This document shows positions 8,586 through 17,736 of a stretch of 45,813 nt of DNA, piece after piece. Each line of letters opens with the position of its first letter. The stretch's first letter is position 1. The notes under the pieces were generated by a model. The model was not told the origin of the DNA. It did not search any database and was given only the letters and a program-made list of their open reading frames with translations. Source of the DNA: CBCYMI01 sp965183855 (GTDB lineage Bacteria; Pseudomonadota; Alphaproteobacteria; Caulobacterales; Maricaulaceae); the NCBI GenBank assembly GCA_965183855.1, contig CBCYMI010000041.1:1-45813 (forward strand), written 5' to 3'. Position numbers and translations under genes: made by a program.

Positions 8586-9551
8586 GTGAAAAAAATGAAA
8601 ACAGCTTTAATAGGACATACAGGATTTATTGGAAAAAATCTTGATCATCAATTTGATTTTACAGATCAGTATAATTCTAAGAATATTAAAGAAATAAGAG
8701 ATAAGAATTATGATTTGATTGTTTGCTCTGGGATTCCAGCTTCCATGTGGACAGCTAATCATTTTCCTGACAAAGATTTAGAAAACATCCAATCCTTATT
8801 GGATGTTTTGAATACAGTTAAAACAGATCAATTCATTTTAATATCTTCCACTGCTGTTTTCAAACAATCTACAAAACATATTGATGAAGAAAGCAAGAAT
8901 TTTGAAAATAAATCAGAGTATGGAAAACACAGACGTTTTGCAGAAGAATTTATATCAGCAAACTTTGATAATCATTTGATTGTTCGTTTGCCTGCGTTGT
9001 TTGGAATTGAACTTAGAAAAAATTTTATATATGACCTTTTAAATCAAGAACCTGCTTTTATGCCTAAAACAAGATTTGAAGACGTTATTAATAATGTAAG
9101 CGAACAACAGCAAGCTCTATTAAAAAAATATTATTCTTTTGATTTTGAAAAATCAATTTGGTCTTTCAATAAAGAAAAAACAATAAAAGATCACAAAAGA
9201 AATGAAGTGTTGTCTGCTCTTAAAAAGGCTGATTTTACTGCTTTGAAATTTACACATAGTGAAAGCATTTTTCAATTCTATGATTTAAATAATTTGTGGA
9301 ATGATATCTGTATAGCTTTAAAAAACAACCTTTCTGTTTTACATCTATCTAGCACTCCAATTAAAGCTAAAAAAATCGCTAAAAAATTTTTTAATATTGA
9401 CTTTAACAATGATAATGGCTCCCCTCCTTTTAATTATAATATGAAAACAAAGCATGCACGATTTTGGAATAAAAGTGGAGATTATCAGTATACGAAAAGT
9501 GAAATTATTTCTAGCTTAGATCGCTTCTTCAAAGACAATCAAAAAGATTAA
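8586..9551 (+). CDS. NAD-dependent epimerase/dehydratase-like (extended SDR) protein
   Basis: A protein of 321 residues from GTG 8586, or 318 from ATG 8595; neither start has a strong ribosome site. The N-terminus carries the Rossmann motif GHTGFIG. The sequence ISSTAVF holds the Ser/Thr of the active site, and YGKHR stands where extended SDRs have YxxxK, so the usual catalytic lysine appears as arginine. NDP-sugar epimerases and dehydratases of this family act on nucleotide-activated sugars, and the operon context supports that. The C-terminal half diverges from well-known epimerases and I cannot name the reaction. It ends two bases before the isomerase gene. Confidence 0.7.
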   Translation: MKKMKTALIGHTGFIGKNLDHQFDFTDQYNSKNIKEIRDKNYDLIVCSGIPASMWTANHFPDKDLENIQSLLDVLNTVKTDQFILISSTAVFKQSTKHIDEESKNFENKSEYGKHRRFAEEFISANFDNHLIVRLPALFGIELRKNFIYDLLNQEPAFMPKTRFEDVINNVSEQQQALLKKYYSFDFEKSIWSFNKEKTIKDHKRNEVLSALKKADFTALKFTHSESIFQFYDLNNLWNDICIALKNNLSVLHLSSTPIKAKKIAKKFFNIDFNNDNGSPPFNYNMKTKHARFWNKSGDYQYTKSEIISSLDRFFKDNQKD

Positions 9552-9553
9552 TT

Positions 9554-10378
9554 ATGAAATTCGCATTATCTAACATAGCATTCAAACCCGATGAAAAAGA
9601 AACTATTTATGCGTTAATGAAAACATATGGGTTTACTGGGCTTGAAATCGCTCCATCCTTATTTTTGGACGGTTCAAAAAAACCTTATGATGAAGAAAAA
9701 AAAATACTGAACAAAGCAGAAAAACAAGCCCATAAATATAATTTAAACCTCATATCCATGCAGGCATTATTATTTGGATCATCAGAGTTGTTTTTATTTA
9801 AAAATGAAGAAACACGTAAAAATCTGATGTATTACTGTAAAAAAGCAGTAGATTTTGCTAAACTTCTGAAAATACCTAATTTGGTTTTTGGCTCCCCTAA
9901 AAACAGGACGATACCAAATGATATGAGTAAAAAAAATGCAATTCATATTGCAATTCATTTTTTTAAAGAGCTCGGAGATTATGCAGCTAATCATAATACA
10001 TGCATTGCGATGGAGGCAAATGCTTCTGCTTATAGTGGCAACTTTATAACACAGACTTTACAGGCTGTAGATTTAATCGAAAAAGTGCAATCTAGAGGAT
10101 TTAAGCTAAATTTAGATATGGGAACAATGAGTCTTGAAAATGAAAGCAATCATATTATTCCAGATATCATGCCTTATATTAATCATATTCATATATCTGC
10201 TAAATTTTTAGACCCCATATATGAAGATATAGCAGAGATCCATCAAGAAAGAGCAGAACTTATTAAAAGCAATCATTATAATAAATACATTTCTATAGAA
10301 ATGAAAGCTTTAAACCAAAAAAACAATACAGCACATATAGAAAAAGCACTCATGTTTGTTAATAAAAACTATAGATAA
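9554..10378 (+). CDS. Sugar phosphate isomerase/epimerase-like TIM-barrel protein
   Basis: A 274-residue protein of the xylose isomerase-like / AP endonuclease 2 TIM-barrel superfamily. The expected metal ligands are visible near the ends of four strands: Glu154 in MEAN, Asp188 in LDMGT, His213 in HIHIS and Glu249 in SIEMKA. Enzymes of this family interconvert ketose, aldose or inositol derivatives with a divalent metal. It is the last gene of the operon, two bases after the epimerase-like gene. It could produce or rearrange the sugar used by the glycosyltransferases upstream. The specific reaction is not recognisable. Confidence 0.75.
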   Translation: MKFALSNIAFKPDEKETIYALMKTYGFTGLEIAPSLFLDGSKKPYDEEKKILNKAEKQAHKYNLNLISMQALLFGSSELFLFKNEETRKNLMYYCKKAVDFAKLLKIPNLVFGSPKNRTIPNDMSKKNAIHIAIHFFKELGDYAANHNTCIAMEANASAYSGNFITQTLQAVDLIEKVQSRGFKLNLDMGTMSLENESNHIIPDIMPYINHIHISAKFLDPIYEDIAEIHQERAELIKSNHYNKYISIEMKALNQKNNTAHIEKALMFVNKNYR

Positions 10379-10400
10379 ATTAGGATCCAAAAACCTTTAA

Positions 10401-10432
10401 TCTATTTTTTAGAACGTATTTTTTAAAATAGA
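10401..10432 (+). terminator. Weak hairpin after the glycan operon
   Basis: TCTATTTT (10401-10408) pairs perfectly with AAAATAGA (10425-10432) around a 16-base loop, 22 bases after the last gene of the operon. The stem is AT-rich and not followed by a T run, so it may only slow or protect transcript ends. Confidence 0.25.
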
Positions 10433-10610
10433 GGATCTGGAAAATAAATTTAACAAATATTTATAAAATATTACAATTCTACAGAGCCAATAGCTTCTCG
10501 TTTCAAACCAGAAAAATTTATATATTCTAAAAATAATCAAAGATTACTCTACCTTCAAAACGGTTTGTTTTTTGATTTTATTTAAATTTAGAGAAGATAG
10601 AAATACTGGA

Positions 10611-11365
10611 GTGAAACTTTTATATCTTCCATGTATTTGTTATTATACTTTGTTTTCTATTTCCAGCTATGCAGAAACCATAGATTATAAAGAAACAACA
10701 TATAGACAGCTGGCAGAAACTCAAAATCATCAACCTATGAGAATTTCTAACCCGAAATCATATTTTTTAGACAAGAGCCAGAGAGCTTAAGGTCAGGTCA
10801 ATCTAATAATAATATTAGTTTAATGAATAATACCTCCCCTCTCTTGACAGACAAAAAAGCATCGCGCGGTCAATACTGGCTCTGATAATGACATTTTAAA
10901 AGGAGGCGCTAGCAGCGATGCTTTCAATAATAGTTCGGGGAATGATACGCTAATAGGAGGAGCTGGAAACGATTTCCTCAATGGTGGATCAGGCAAAATG
11001 ATATTTTAAAAAGAGGAGCTGGCAAAGATGTGATTAATGGCAGTTCTGGAAATGATATTTTAAAGGGAGGGAATGGTAAAGATATAATCAATGGGGGTTC
11101 TGGAGATGATCGTATAGAAGGAGGCAGTGTAGATGATGTTCTCAATGGAAACTCAGGAGATGATATCTATATCTATGATTTAGGAGATGGCAATGACAAG
11201 ATTCAAAATCATATGAATACGAGACACAATACTTCTTCTACCCAACAACGGGGGTATGATATCCTAAAGTTTTCAAAAAAGATTTCTACTTCAGATGTTA
11301 AACTGGAACGCAATTCCAAGGATCTTATTGTAAGAATTCTACCTAAAAATGAAACGATAAAATAT
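10611..11365 (+). pseudogene. RTX (calcium-binding nonapeptide repeat) protein remnant
   Basis: From about 10870 to 11210 the sequence encodes repeated GGxGxDxL units (SGNDTLIGGAGND, GGSGDDRIEGG and similar), the calcium-binding beta-roll of RTX proteins exported by type I secretion. The reading frame is broken: a one-base shift near 10997 interrupts the repeats and stops occur before 10870. After the repeats, ILKF...KISTSDVKLERNSKDLIVRI resembles the segment that usually follows an RTX roll, and similarity ends near 11365 where another broken gene begins on the other strand. The 5' part (GTG 10611) looks like a signal peptide ending SYAE, odd for an RTX protein and perhaps from another gene. 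Not functional as read. Confidence 0.7.
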
Positions 11366-11784
11366 TTTTTTTCTCTGTGTTTAATCGCATAAGAAGCAGA
11401 AACATCATGATAGGTAATGCCAGACGTCTTCCATCTTTCTTCTAAAGCTTTACGATCTGTTGGTCCCGTCCAGATACTAGCCCATTTCAGATAAAAATCT
11501 TTATAATTATATTTTATTTCTCCTCTAAATTTCCAGTCTGGTCTCCAATGTTTTGCTACATTTTGCTCTTTGTTTCCTCTGGAATCTGTTGTAATATCAT
11601 TGATTAAATGTTCTCCAATTACAGCAAGACGAACATCTCCTAAATCCCGTTTAGACTTAGATTTATATGGCAAGAAATCAAATTTATAAAATGAAAGAAA
11701 ACCAAATAGAATAAAGCTTACAATTATAAAAACACAGGCTTTTTTAAAGCTATCCTGTATTTTAGGTTTGCTCTTTAATATCAT
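11360..11784 (-). pseudogene. Beta-barrel fragment, probably TonB-dependent receptor C-terminus
   Basis: On the minus strand an open frame starts at ATG 11784 (AAGGGG upstream), with a basic start and one hydrophobic helix. It then runs into alternating polar/aromatic strands such as WKFRGEIKYNYKDFYLKW and the phrase TYHDVSASYAIK, which resembles the late barrel strands of TonB-dependent outer-membrane receptors. Similarity stops near 11365, where the frame continues as antisense of the RTX remnant. The plug domain and most of the barrel are absent. I read this as a fragment joined to an unrelated N-terminus; the family call is from pattern only. Confidence 0.45.
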
Positions 11785-12681
11785 TTTAACATGCCCCTTG
11801 TTTTTTATTAAAATAATATAAATAGCATTTTAAATTTCTAAATAAATACGACTTTCGTATAATAAAAACACGGGTAAGAATATTGAAACAAGAGCATTAT
11901 GATCAAGCATGATACTCACTAAATAAGGTAGTTTTTATTCTAAGAAAAAAGAATAAAAACGATCATAACAACAAGAATTAATCCAAAATCAATTTATTCT
12001 ATAAAGTTAACAAACCTAATAATCTCAATGCTAGAGATAATATGAAAGATAAGAGAAAAAGATAGAGAACTATTATAGTGCATGATAATAGAAAAAACGA
12101 GCAATATTGTTATCTTACAAAGATATAATTAGGAGTTATATTATAATAAAAAGCTCATTATTTTTAAATTTTTACTCTGATATTTAAAAGGCATGCTTTT
12201 TAATTTATATTTTTCTATATTTGATTATATTTTAGTTTCACTATCATAATCTAAAATAAGAATTCAGGATCAAAAACACATAAGCAATTCTTATTTTTGA
12301 TTAAATATTACTTGATTTATCCGTTTAAAATATTCTGTTTTGTTAAGAAAATATATAACTTTAACAAAAAAGAAAACGCCTCTGCTTATTAAAGCGCTTA
12401 ATTTGAAATTCTATCATAATTAAGATTAATCTGCTAAAATGTTTAGAAAGGCTTGCTTTTAAAATATTCTAGTGTATAGACTATTGTCTGAGTTCAACCA
12501 CTCTTTCTAGAATGAAGTTATTTATGCATAATATGATCTGATCTCGCTTCTTGTGAAGATCTTCTCTAAACATGTTGATCCTTAAGCATTTGGATAAGAG
12601 TAAACTGGTGGATCGAGTATATCGATTTATTCTTGGATGATCACTCTTACACAAAACAACATAATGCTAAAGGAAATTATT
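11785..12681. other. Long AT-rich non-coding stretch upstream of the cold-shock gene
   Basis: No coding region on either strand is convincing across almost 900 bases. It probably includes decayed sequence from the pseudogenes to the left and, at its right end, the promoter and 5' leader of the cold-shock gene. Small palindromes occur (ATCGA at 12612 pairing with TCGAT, and GAAGATCTTC near 12557), compatible with a folded leader but not diagnostic. Confidence 0.4.
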
Positions 12682-12891
12682 ATGATTAATGGAACAGTAA
12701 AATGGTTTAACACTTCTAAAGGCTATGGCTTTATTGCACCTGAGGATGGCTCACAAGATGTTTTTGTACATATTAGCGCACTTGAAAAATCTGGCTTATA
12801 TCAGCTAAATGAAGGACAAAATGTTCGTTATGAAACAGAAATCAATAAAGGCAAAACAGCTGTTGCACATCTTAAATTGCTGAACGAATAA
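12682..12891 (+). CDS. cspA: Cold-shock protein (CspA family)
   Basis: A 69-residue single cold-shock domain that binds single-stranded RNA and DNA. RNP1 is KGYGFI and RNP2 is VFVHIS, with the usual N-terminal GTVKWFN. The start is ATG 12682, with AAGGA at 12670-12674 and a seven-base spacer; the same frame is open further upstream but without homology. It lies 99 bases before a DEAD-box-type RNA helicase gene on the same strand. Cold-shock proteins and such helicases both remodel RNA, so the pair may be co-expressed in the cold; this is inferred from position. Confidence 0.95.
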   Translation: MINGTVKWFNTSKGYGFIAPEDGSQDVFVHISALEKSGLYQLNEGQNVRYETEINKGKTAVAHLKLLNE

Positions 12892-12990
12892 ATCTTACCT
12901 GATTTTCTATACTCATTTATTTCAAACAACCGCTTTTCTAATAAGCGAATAATAGCTTGCATTCTGTAGCAAAGGAATTTTAATTAACGT

Positions 12991-14244
12991 ATGAAGACTT
13001 TTCAATCAATGGAGTTACCAGAACCTCTTAATCACACGCTACACCATATGCAATTTAATGAACCAACGCCAATCCAGAGAGAAGCCATTCCTCTGGCATT
13101 GGCAGGAAAAGACATATTGGGAACGGCTCAAACAGGAACTGGAAAAACAGGTGCATTTGGAATTCCACTAACGGTTCACCTAATTACCAATCCTGATGGA
13201 AGCGCACTGGTCATGACCCCAACACGAGAGCTTGCAATCCAGGTTATGTCACAATTACAGGCAATGTTGGGCAAACGTTCTAAAATCAGATCAGCTTTAC
13301 TGATTGGTGGCGAATCCATGTCAAAACAGATTCAACAAATTCGAAATAAACCCAGACTAATTGTTGGAACACCTGGGCGGATTAATGATCATTTAAAGCG
13401 CGGTCTACTTATATTGGAAAATGCAAACTTTCTGGTTTTAGACGAAACAGATCGCATGCTGGATCTGGAATTTGCCAAGCAAATTGAAACCATTATAAAC
13501 CGTATGGCCTCCCCTCGCCAAACACTGCTTTTTTCAGCAACATTACCTGAAAAGATTATTCATATTTCCAAAAAATATCTGAAGAATCCTGCGCATGTTT
13601 CTGTAAATGCCATATCAACGCCTGCAGCAAATATCAAACAAGATGTTTTACATGTTGAAAAAGTAGAAAAACATCTGGAATTACTTTCACAACTTGACGA
13701 GCGAAAAGGCTCTATCATCGTTTTTGTAAAAACAAAATATAGTGCCGAGAAAATGGCTATAAGGCTTTTAAAGGAAGGATATAATACGGTTGCTATTCAT
13801 GGAAATTTACGCCAAAACAAACGAGATCGCGTACTCTCTGCTTTTAGAAAAAAGAAATATCGTATTCTAATCGCAACAGATATTGCCGCTCGAGGTCTGG
13901 ATATTCCACATATTGAGCATGTTATTAATTATGATTTGCCACAATGTGCCGAGGATTATATTCATCGAATTGGTAGAACAGCACGTGCAGGCGCAACAGG
14001 TTCTGCGTTAAGTCTCATAACATCATCGGATCAGAATAAATGGCACGCAATCAATCGACTATTAAACCCAGACAATGATCAATCCTCATCAAAACAAAGC
14101 AGGCATAAAAAAAGAAGCAAAGCTAGACGAAAAAATACGATCTGTTTTCAAAAACACAAAAAGTCCAAAACTTCTTTAAAGGAAAGGCAAGCAAATTTAA
14201 GATTTAAGAAAGCTAAAAATTCTTCTAAAAGAAAAATAGCATAA
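12991..14244 (+). CDS. DEAD-box family ATP-dependent RNA helicase, RhlE-like
   Basis: A 417-residue helicase core plus a basic tail. Motifs in order are the Q motif PTPIQ, Walker A AQTGTGKT (46-53), PTRELA (77-82), TPGR (127-130), motif II DETD (151-154) instead of DEAD, SAT (182-184), ARGLDIP and HRIGRTARAG. The last 50 or so residues are rich in Lys, Arg and Ser, as in RhlE/CsdA-type proteins that bind rRNA. The role should be ATP-driven unwinding of short RNA duplexes in ribosome assembly or mRNA decay. The Ala-to-Thr change in motif II keeps both acidic residues, so activity is likely. It follows the cold-shock gene, suggesting a cold-response pair. Confidence 0.92.
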   Translation: MKTFQSMELPEPLNHTLHHMQFNEPTPIQREAIPLALAGKDILGTAQTGTGKTGAFGIPLTVHLITNPDGSALVMTPTRELAIQVMSQLQAMLGKRSKIRSALLIGGESMSKQIQQIRNKPRLIVGTPGRINDHLKRGLLILENANFLVLDETDRMLDLEFAKQIETIINRMASPRQTLLFSATLPEKIIHISKKYLKNPAHVSVNAISTPAANIKQDVLHVEKVEKHLELLSQLDERKGSIIVFVKTKYSAEKMAIRLLKEGYNTVAIHGNLRQNKRDRVLSAFRKKKYRILIATDIAARGLDIPHIEHVINYDLPQCAEDYIHRIGRTARAGATGSALSLITSSDQNKWHAINRLLNPDNDQSSSKQSRHKKRSKARRKNTICFQKHKKSKTSLKERQANLRFKKAKNSSKRKIA

Positions 14245-14841
14245 ATTAAACCTCAAAAAACAAAGCCAATTTCTAAAACGCTAACCTGAATACTATTTTG
14301 TATATACATATCCTACCAATAAAGCGTATGATCCTGTTTCATTTACGCTATATGCGTTTATATATGAGACCTTAAATAATTTTAGGCTAATAATGATTAT
14401 GGAAAAACAGTAATCTGGATAAAAAACTGGAATGGGTTTTATTGTATGAAGGTTCTGCAATCTATTATAAATTAAAAAAAACCGTTAGGTTATTTTTATC
14501 ACCCTTCCCTTTCAAAGGATCCTTTTTTATCAATCCAGATTTTCATTAAGAAATAATGCTTTTATAAAAAGATCAAACACTTATTTTACATTAATTTATG
14601 TTTTCAAACATCAATAGAGTTCAACTCAAGTTGAAAAAGTTAAAAACAGAGCGATATTATTTTTTATATCAGTATTTATTCTATATAACGCATTACCATC
14701 TATATGCTATATAGGGTCTAGATATAAACTGAACACGAAAGTATTATTTGCTATTTATTCTGATAAATAATCAGAATAAATATAAATGGTTTATTTTCTT
14801 ATTTCATAACGCTTTTTACAAGCATAATCTTTAATTTAATA
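14245..14841. other. AT-rich spacer between convergent genes
   Basis: No gene seen on either strand. A small hairpin AACC-GTTA-GGTT (14480-14491), preceded by A runs and followed by ATTTTT, could act as a weak terminator between the helicase and the convergent DUF805 gene. Confidence 0.35.
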
Positions 14842-15342
14842 TTATGTTATTTCTGATTTTTTTGCATTATCTTGGCTTTTAGGCGTTCTATTTTTCGGAT
14901 CTGGTCCATATTTATTATCACCAATTGTTCCATCCCATAGCATAAAAACCAAGAATATAATTAAAATTATAATATAAAGTATGGCGACAGCAAAAGCTAA
15001 TATAGTATAGCTATCACCTAACATAAATCTATGAAAAATAAAAATCATTTGAAGAATAATGTAAAGAAAAAAATACCACCCAGACAAATTTAAATCATGA
15101 AACCGCCTTATTGTCACAGAAATTTGTCCAATAGTAAGAAAAATAAAAATAAGAGTAAATAATGTACTTCCTAATATAGCAGCCACTGACGTATAGATCG
15201 GGTCATTTACATAAAAAAAAGGGACAATTAATAATAGAGAAGATAAAGGAACTAATACATTATAAAACAAGACAAAAATCCAGTATTCACTTCTACGTGC
15301 CCTTCCTTTAAAGTTTAAAATCTTTTTTGTAATTTTAAACAT
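14842..15342 (-). CDS. DUF805 family membrane protein
   Basis: A 166-residue inner-membrane protein. The family signature is clear: FKGRARRSEYW at the start, RRFHDLNLSGW in the middle and GTIGDNKYGPDP near the end, with about four hydrophobic helices between. The molecular function of DUF805 proteins is not established. It stands alone between two long non-coding stretches, reading away from the Pif1-like gene's side. GAGGGAAAAT lies just before its ATG at 15342 and can serve as ribosome site. Low-GC codon use is like its surroundings. Confidence 0.9.
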   Translation of the reverse strand: MFKITKKILNFKGRARRSEYWIFVLFYNVLVPLSSLLLIVPFFYVNDPIYTSVAAILGSTLFTLIFIFLTIGQISVTIRRFHDLNLSGWYFFLYIILQMIFIFHRFMLGDSYTILAFAVAILYIIILIIFLVFMLWDGTIGDNKYGPDPKNRTPKSQDNAKKSEIT

Positions 15343-16185
15343 ATTTTCCCTCTTTTATTAATTCTTAATGCTTAAATATTTCTTAAAATAGCATATAAGT
15401 CAAATGATTTACAAATATTGATTTAATATTTAAGCACTTTACTCAACGGATCTGATTTTAAATATAATGGATATTCAAATATAATTTAGGTCTTCCAAAA
15501 AAAAATCTATTATCCTTTTTATTTCTATAAAAACAGACTCTATCGGAAAGAAAATCAAAGCATAAACTTGAAATAAGTTCTTTTAAGAAATATCTTTTTA
15601 AGAGTAAAAAAAATAAATTTTACATCTCAAAATATATGCACACAAAAGATAGACTTTTTATGTTCAAAGAAGCATATAACCTAATACATTATAAAACACG
15701 TTATAAAACAAAAGAAAAAATATATGAGAGCTGTATAAACTTTCTTTAGATTTCATCTTCTCGCTATATCTCGCATTGCGTTGCAATTCATCAGTTTCTT
15801 AAATATAAAGAACAGTATTATCTTGCTTTGAAATCTTTAAGTTCAACTATTTATTATGGGTTTTCTTCTATCTAGATCTCGCTAAAACACGCACGCATAC
15901 CTTAACTTCAAATCCTGGTTTGAGTTTATAGATGTTAGAAAATAATTATTGAAATAAAACATCTTCAAGCTTGTTGATTAGTGCTTGAACAAGGATTTTT
16001 CTTTAGAAAAAACAAACAAAAATTGGCAGTAAACAAACATGCTTATATTCCATGATTTATCTCTTAAATTTAGCTCTAGCTTTAAATCTTCAAAGGTTGT
16101 TAACTGATATTATGGAATAACTGATCTTTTTTGTTAGCACCTGCAATAGCGGGATAACGCTTTATTATTGAAAACCACTCCTTTT
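15343..16185. other. Long non-coding stretch
   Basis: About 840 bases without a supported gene on either strand, very AT-rich at 15400-15720 and somewhat less so to the right. It probably contains decayed sequence, since it lies inside the eroded accessory region. No tRNA, insertion-sequence end or repeat array was recognised. Confidence 0.4.
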
Positions 16186-17736
16186 CTAAATCTCTTTAAG
16201 ATCAAGAATTCGAGCAATGTTAAACATCTGTTTTTCATTGTGCTTGATACAATATGCCAATAATCCTAAAAATTTTTTATCCTGATATTTTTCTTCTCCA
16301 GCTGTCAAGGGTAGAATAACACGCGTTGATTTTGTGTCATTTGCCTTAAGATAGGTCATTTCCAGTTTTGCTTGCTCGTTAATGGCTTTTTTAAGCATTT
16401 TTACTTTTTTTTCAAAAGAAAGCTTTTCCGCAGCTTTTTTATAAGCATGGTTGGTTAAGAATTTATAGATACGCGGATCTGTATAGATATTTTGCTTTTT
16501 AATTGGCACTTTCAATCTAATGCCCTCAAAAGAAGTACAACGGCTAAGTGCCACATAGAGCTGACCACTGGCAAACGTGCCACGCCCGATATCAATGACA
16601 ATGTGATCAAATGTCTTTCCCTGACTTTTGTGAATTGTCACCGCCCATGCCAACCGAAAAGGATATTGCGTAAAACTGCCTATTAGTTCTGAGATAATTT
16701 CATTTTCCTCAACAGAAAATTTATATACCTCCCACATGAAAGGAGTAACAGATACCAGCCTGTCATTATTATTTAATCGCACCTGTAAATATTTTTTACC
16801 ATTTTTATCACTTTTTACAGCTTCAATAATGCCGATACTGCCATTTACCCAGCGTTTTTTCTGGTCATTATTCAATAGCATAATTTGTGCTCCAATTTTA
16901 AATTGCAGCTCGGTCGCAGTTGGATAATATTCCTTGCCAATTTTTCCAGATATTTCTGCTTCATTGATATGGGTTTTATCCCCCAAAGCCTTTAAATGGC
17001 TTTCATTGATTTCATCAGCTTTAGCATTCGTACCAGTCAAGCTGATGGTAAAGTTTTCTTTTTCCAACATTTTTATCTGTGGTAGATAACGTTGATTTAG
17101 CCTTTCAAGGTCTATTTCTTCCACAGAATTATTACGGATTTTGTTCAACAGGCAGATAAACTGTTCATCTTTCTGGCGATAGACGGTTTCTAATTCTACC
17201 ACTTCCAGCGTCATCTTTTCTAATACTTTTGCGCTGAAAAAATAAGGGGTTGTATAATGCATTCGGAAAATATCGCGTTCTTTCTTGCCTACCACTGGTG
17301 GCAATTGATATAAATCCCCGACAAACACCATCTGTACACCACCAAACGGTTGTAAAGCATCAGGACCATACATGCGCAAGAAAACATCAATGCAATCGAG
17401 CAAATCTGCACGTAGCATTGAGACTTCATCAATGATGATTGTTTTAAGTTTTTTATAAAGCTTGGGATTGCGTGGGCGAGTTTCTTTATTACGAATTTTC
17501 TCAGGGGTTACATCAATATAAAAGTAAAAAAAACGATGAATGGTTTGTCCTTTAACATTCAGAGCTGCAACTCCTGTTGGCGCCAAGATAACAGGCTTTT
17601 TTTTTGTATTATGACAAAAATAATCGAGTAGTGTGGATTTTCCTGTTCCTGCTTTACCTGTAATGAAGAGGTTTTGATTTGTTTCTTCCATCAAGCTAAT
17701 TGCGTGTTTGAATTGTGGATTCAGGTCGAGCTTCAT
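16186..17736 (-). CDS. Pif1/RecD2-like superfamily 1 DNA helicase
   Basis: A 516-residue intact helicase. It shows Walker A GKAGTGKST (residues 27-35), Walker B DEVSM, motif III GDLYQLPPV, TIHKSQGKTFD and the final YVALSRC, all typical of bacterial Pif1-like enzymes that unwind DNA 5' to 3'. The last 100 residues are a basic extension of unknown role. Its ATG (17736-17734) overlaps the TGA of the upstream nuclease/helicase remnant in an ATGA arrangement, so the two were once translationally coupled. Bacterial Pif1 homologues are often accessory or defence-associated; here the partner is broken, so the remaining function is uncertain. Confidence 0.9.
   Translation of the reverse strand: MKLDLNPQFKHAISLMEETNQNLFITGKAGTGKSTLLDYFCHNTKKKPVILAPTGVAALNVKGQTIHRFFYFYIDVTPEKIRNKETRPRNPKLYKKLKTIIIDEVSMLRADLLDCIDVFLRMYGPDALQPFGGVQMVFVGDLYQLPPVVGKKERDIFRMHYTTPYFFSAKVLEKMTLEVVELETVYRQKDEQFICLLNKIRNNSVEEIDLERLNQRYLPQIKMLEKENFTISLTGTNAKADEINESHLKALGDKTHINEAEISGKIGKEYYPTATELQFKIGAQIMLLNNDQKKRWVNGSIGIIEAVKSDKNGKKYLQVRLNNNDRLVSVTPFMWEVYKFSVEENEIISELIGSFTQYPFRLAWAVTIHKSQGKTFDHIVIDIGRGTFASGQLYVALSRCTSFEGIRLKVPIKKQNIYTDPRIYKFLTNHAYKKAAEKLSFEKKVKMLKKAINEQAKLEMTYLKANDTKSTRVILPLTAGEEKYQDKKFLGLLAYCIKHNEKQMFNIARILDLKEI

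Noticed and set aside
10572..10790. A 72-residue frame with a signal-peptide-like start, as a separate small secreted protein.
   Set aside because: Its stop runs into frames that lead to broken RTX repeats, and its upstream start is TTG without a ribosome site; I treat it as part of the remnant, with the caveat that it may come from another gene.
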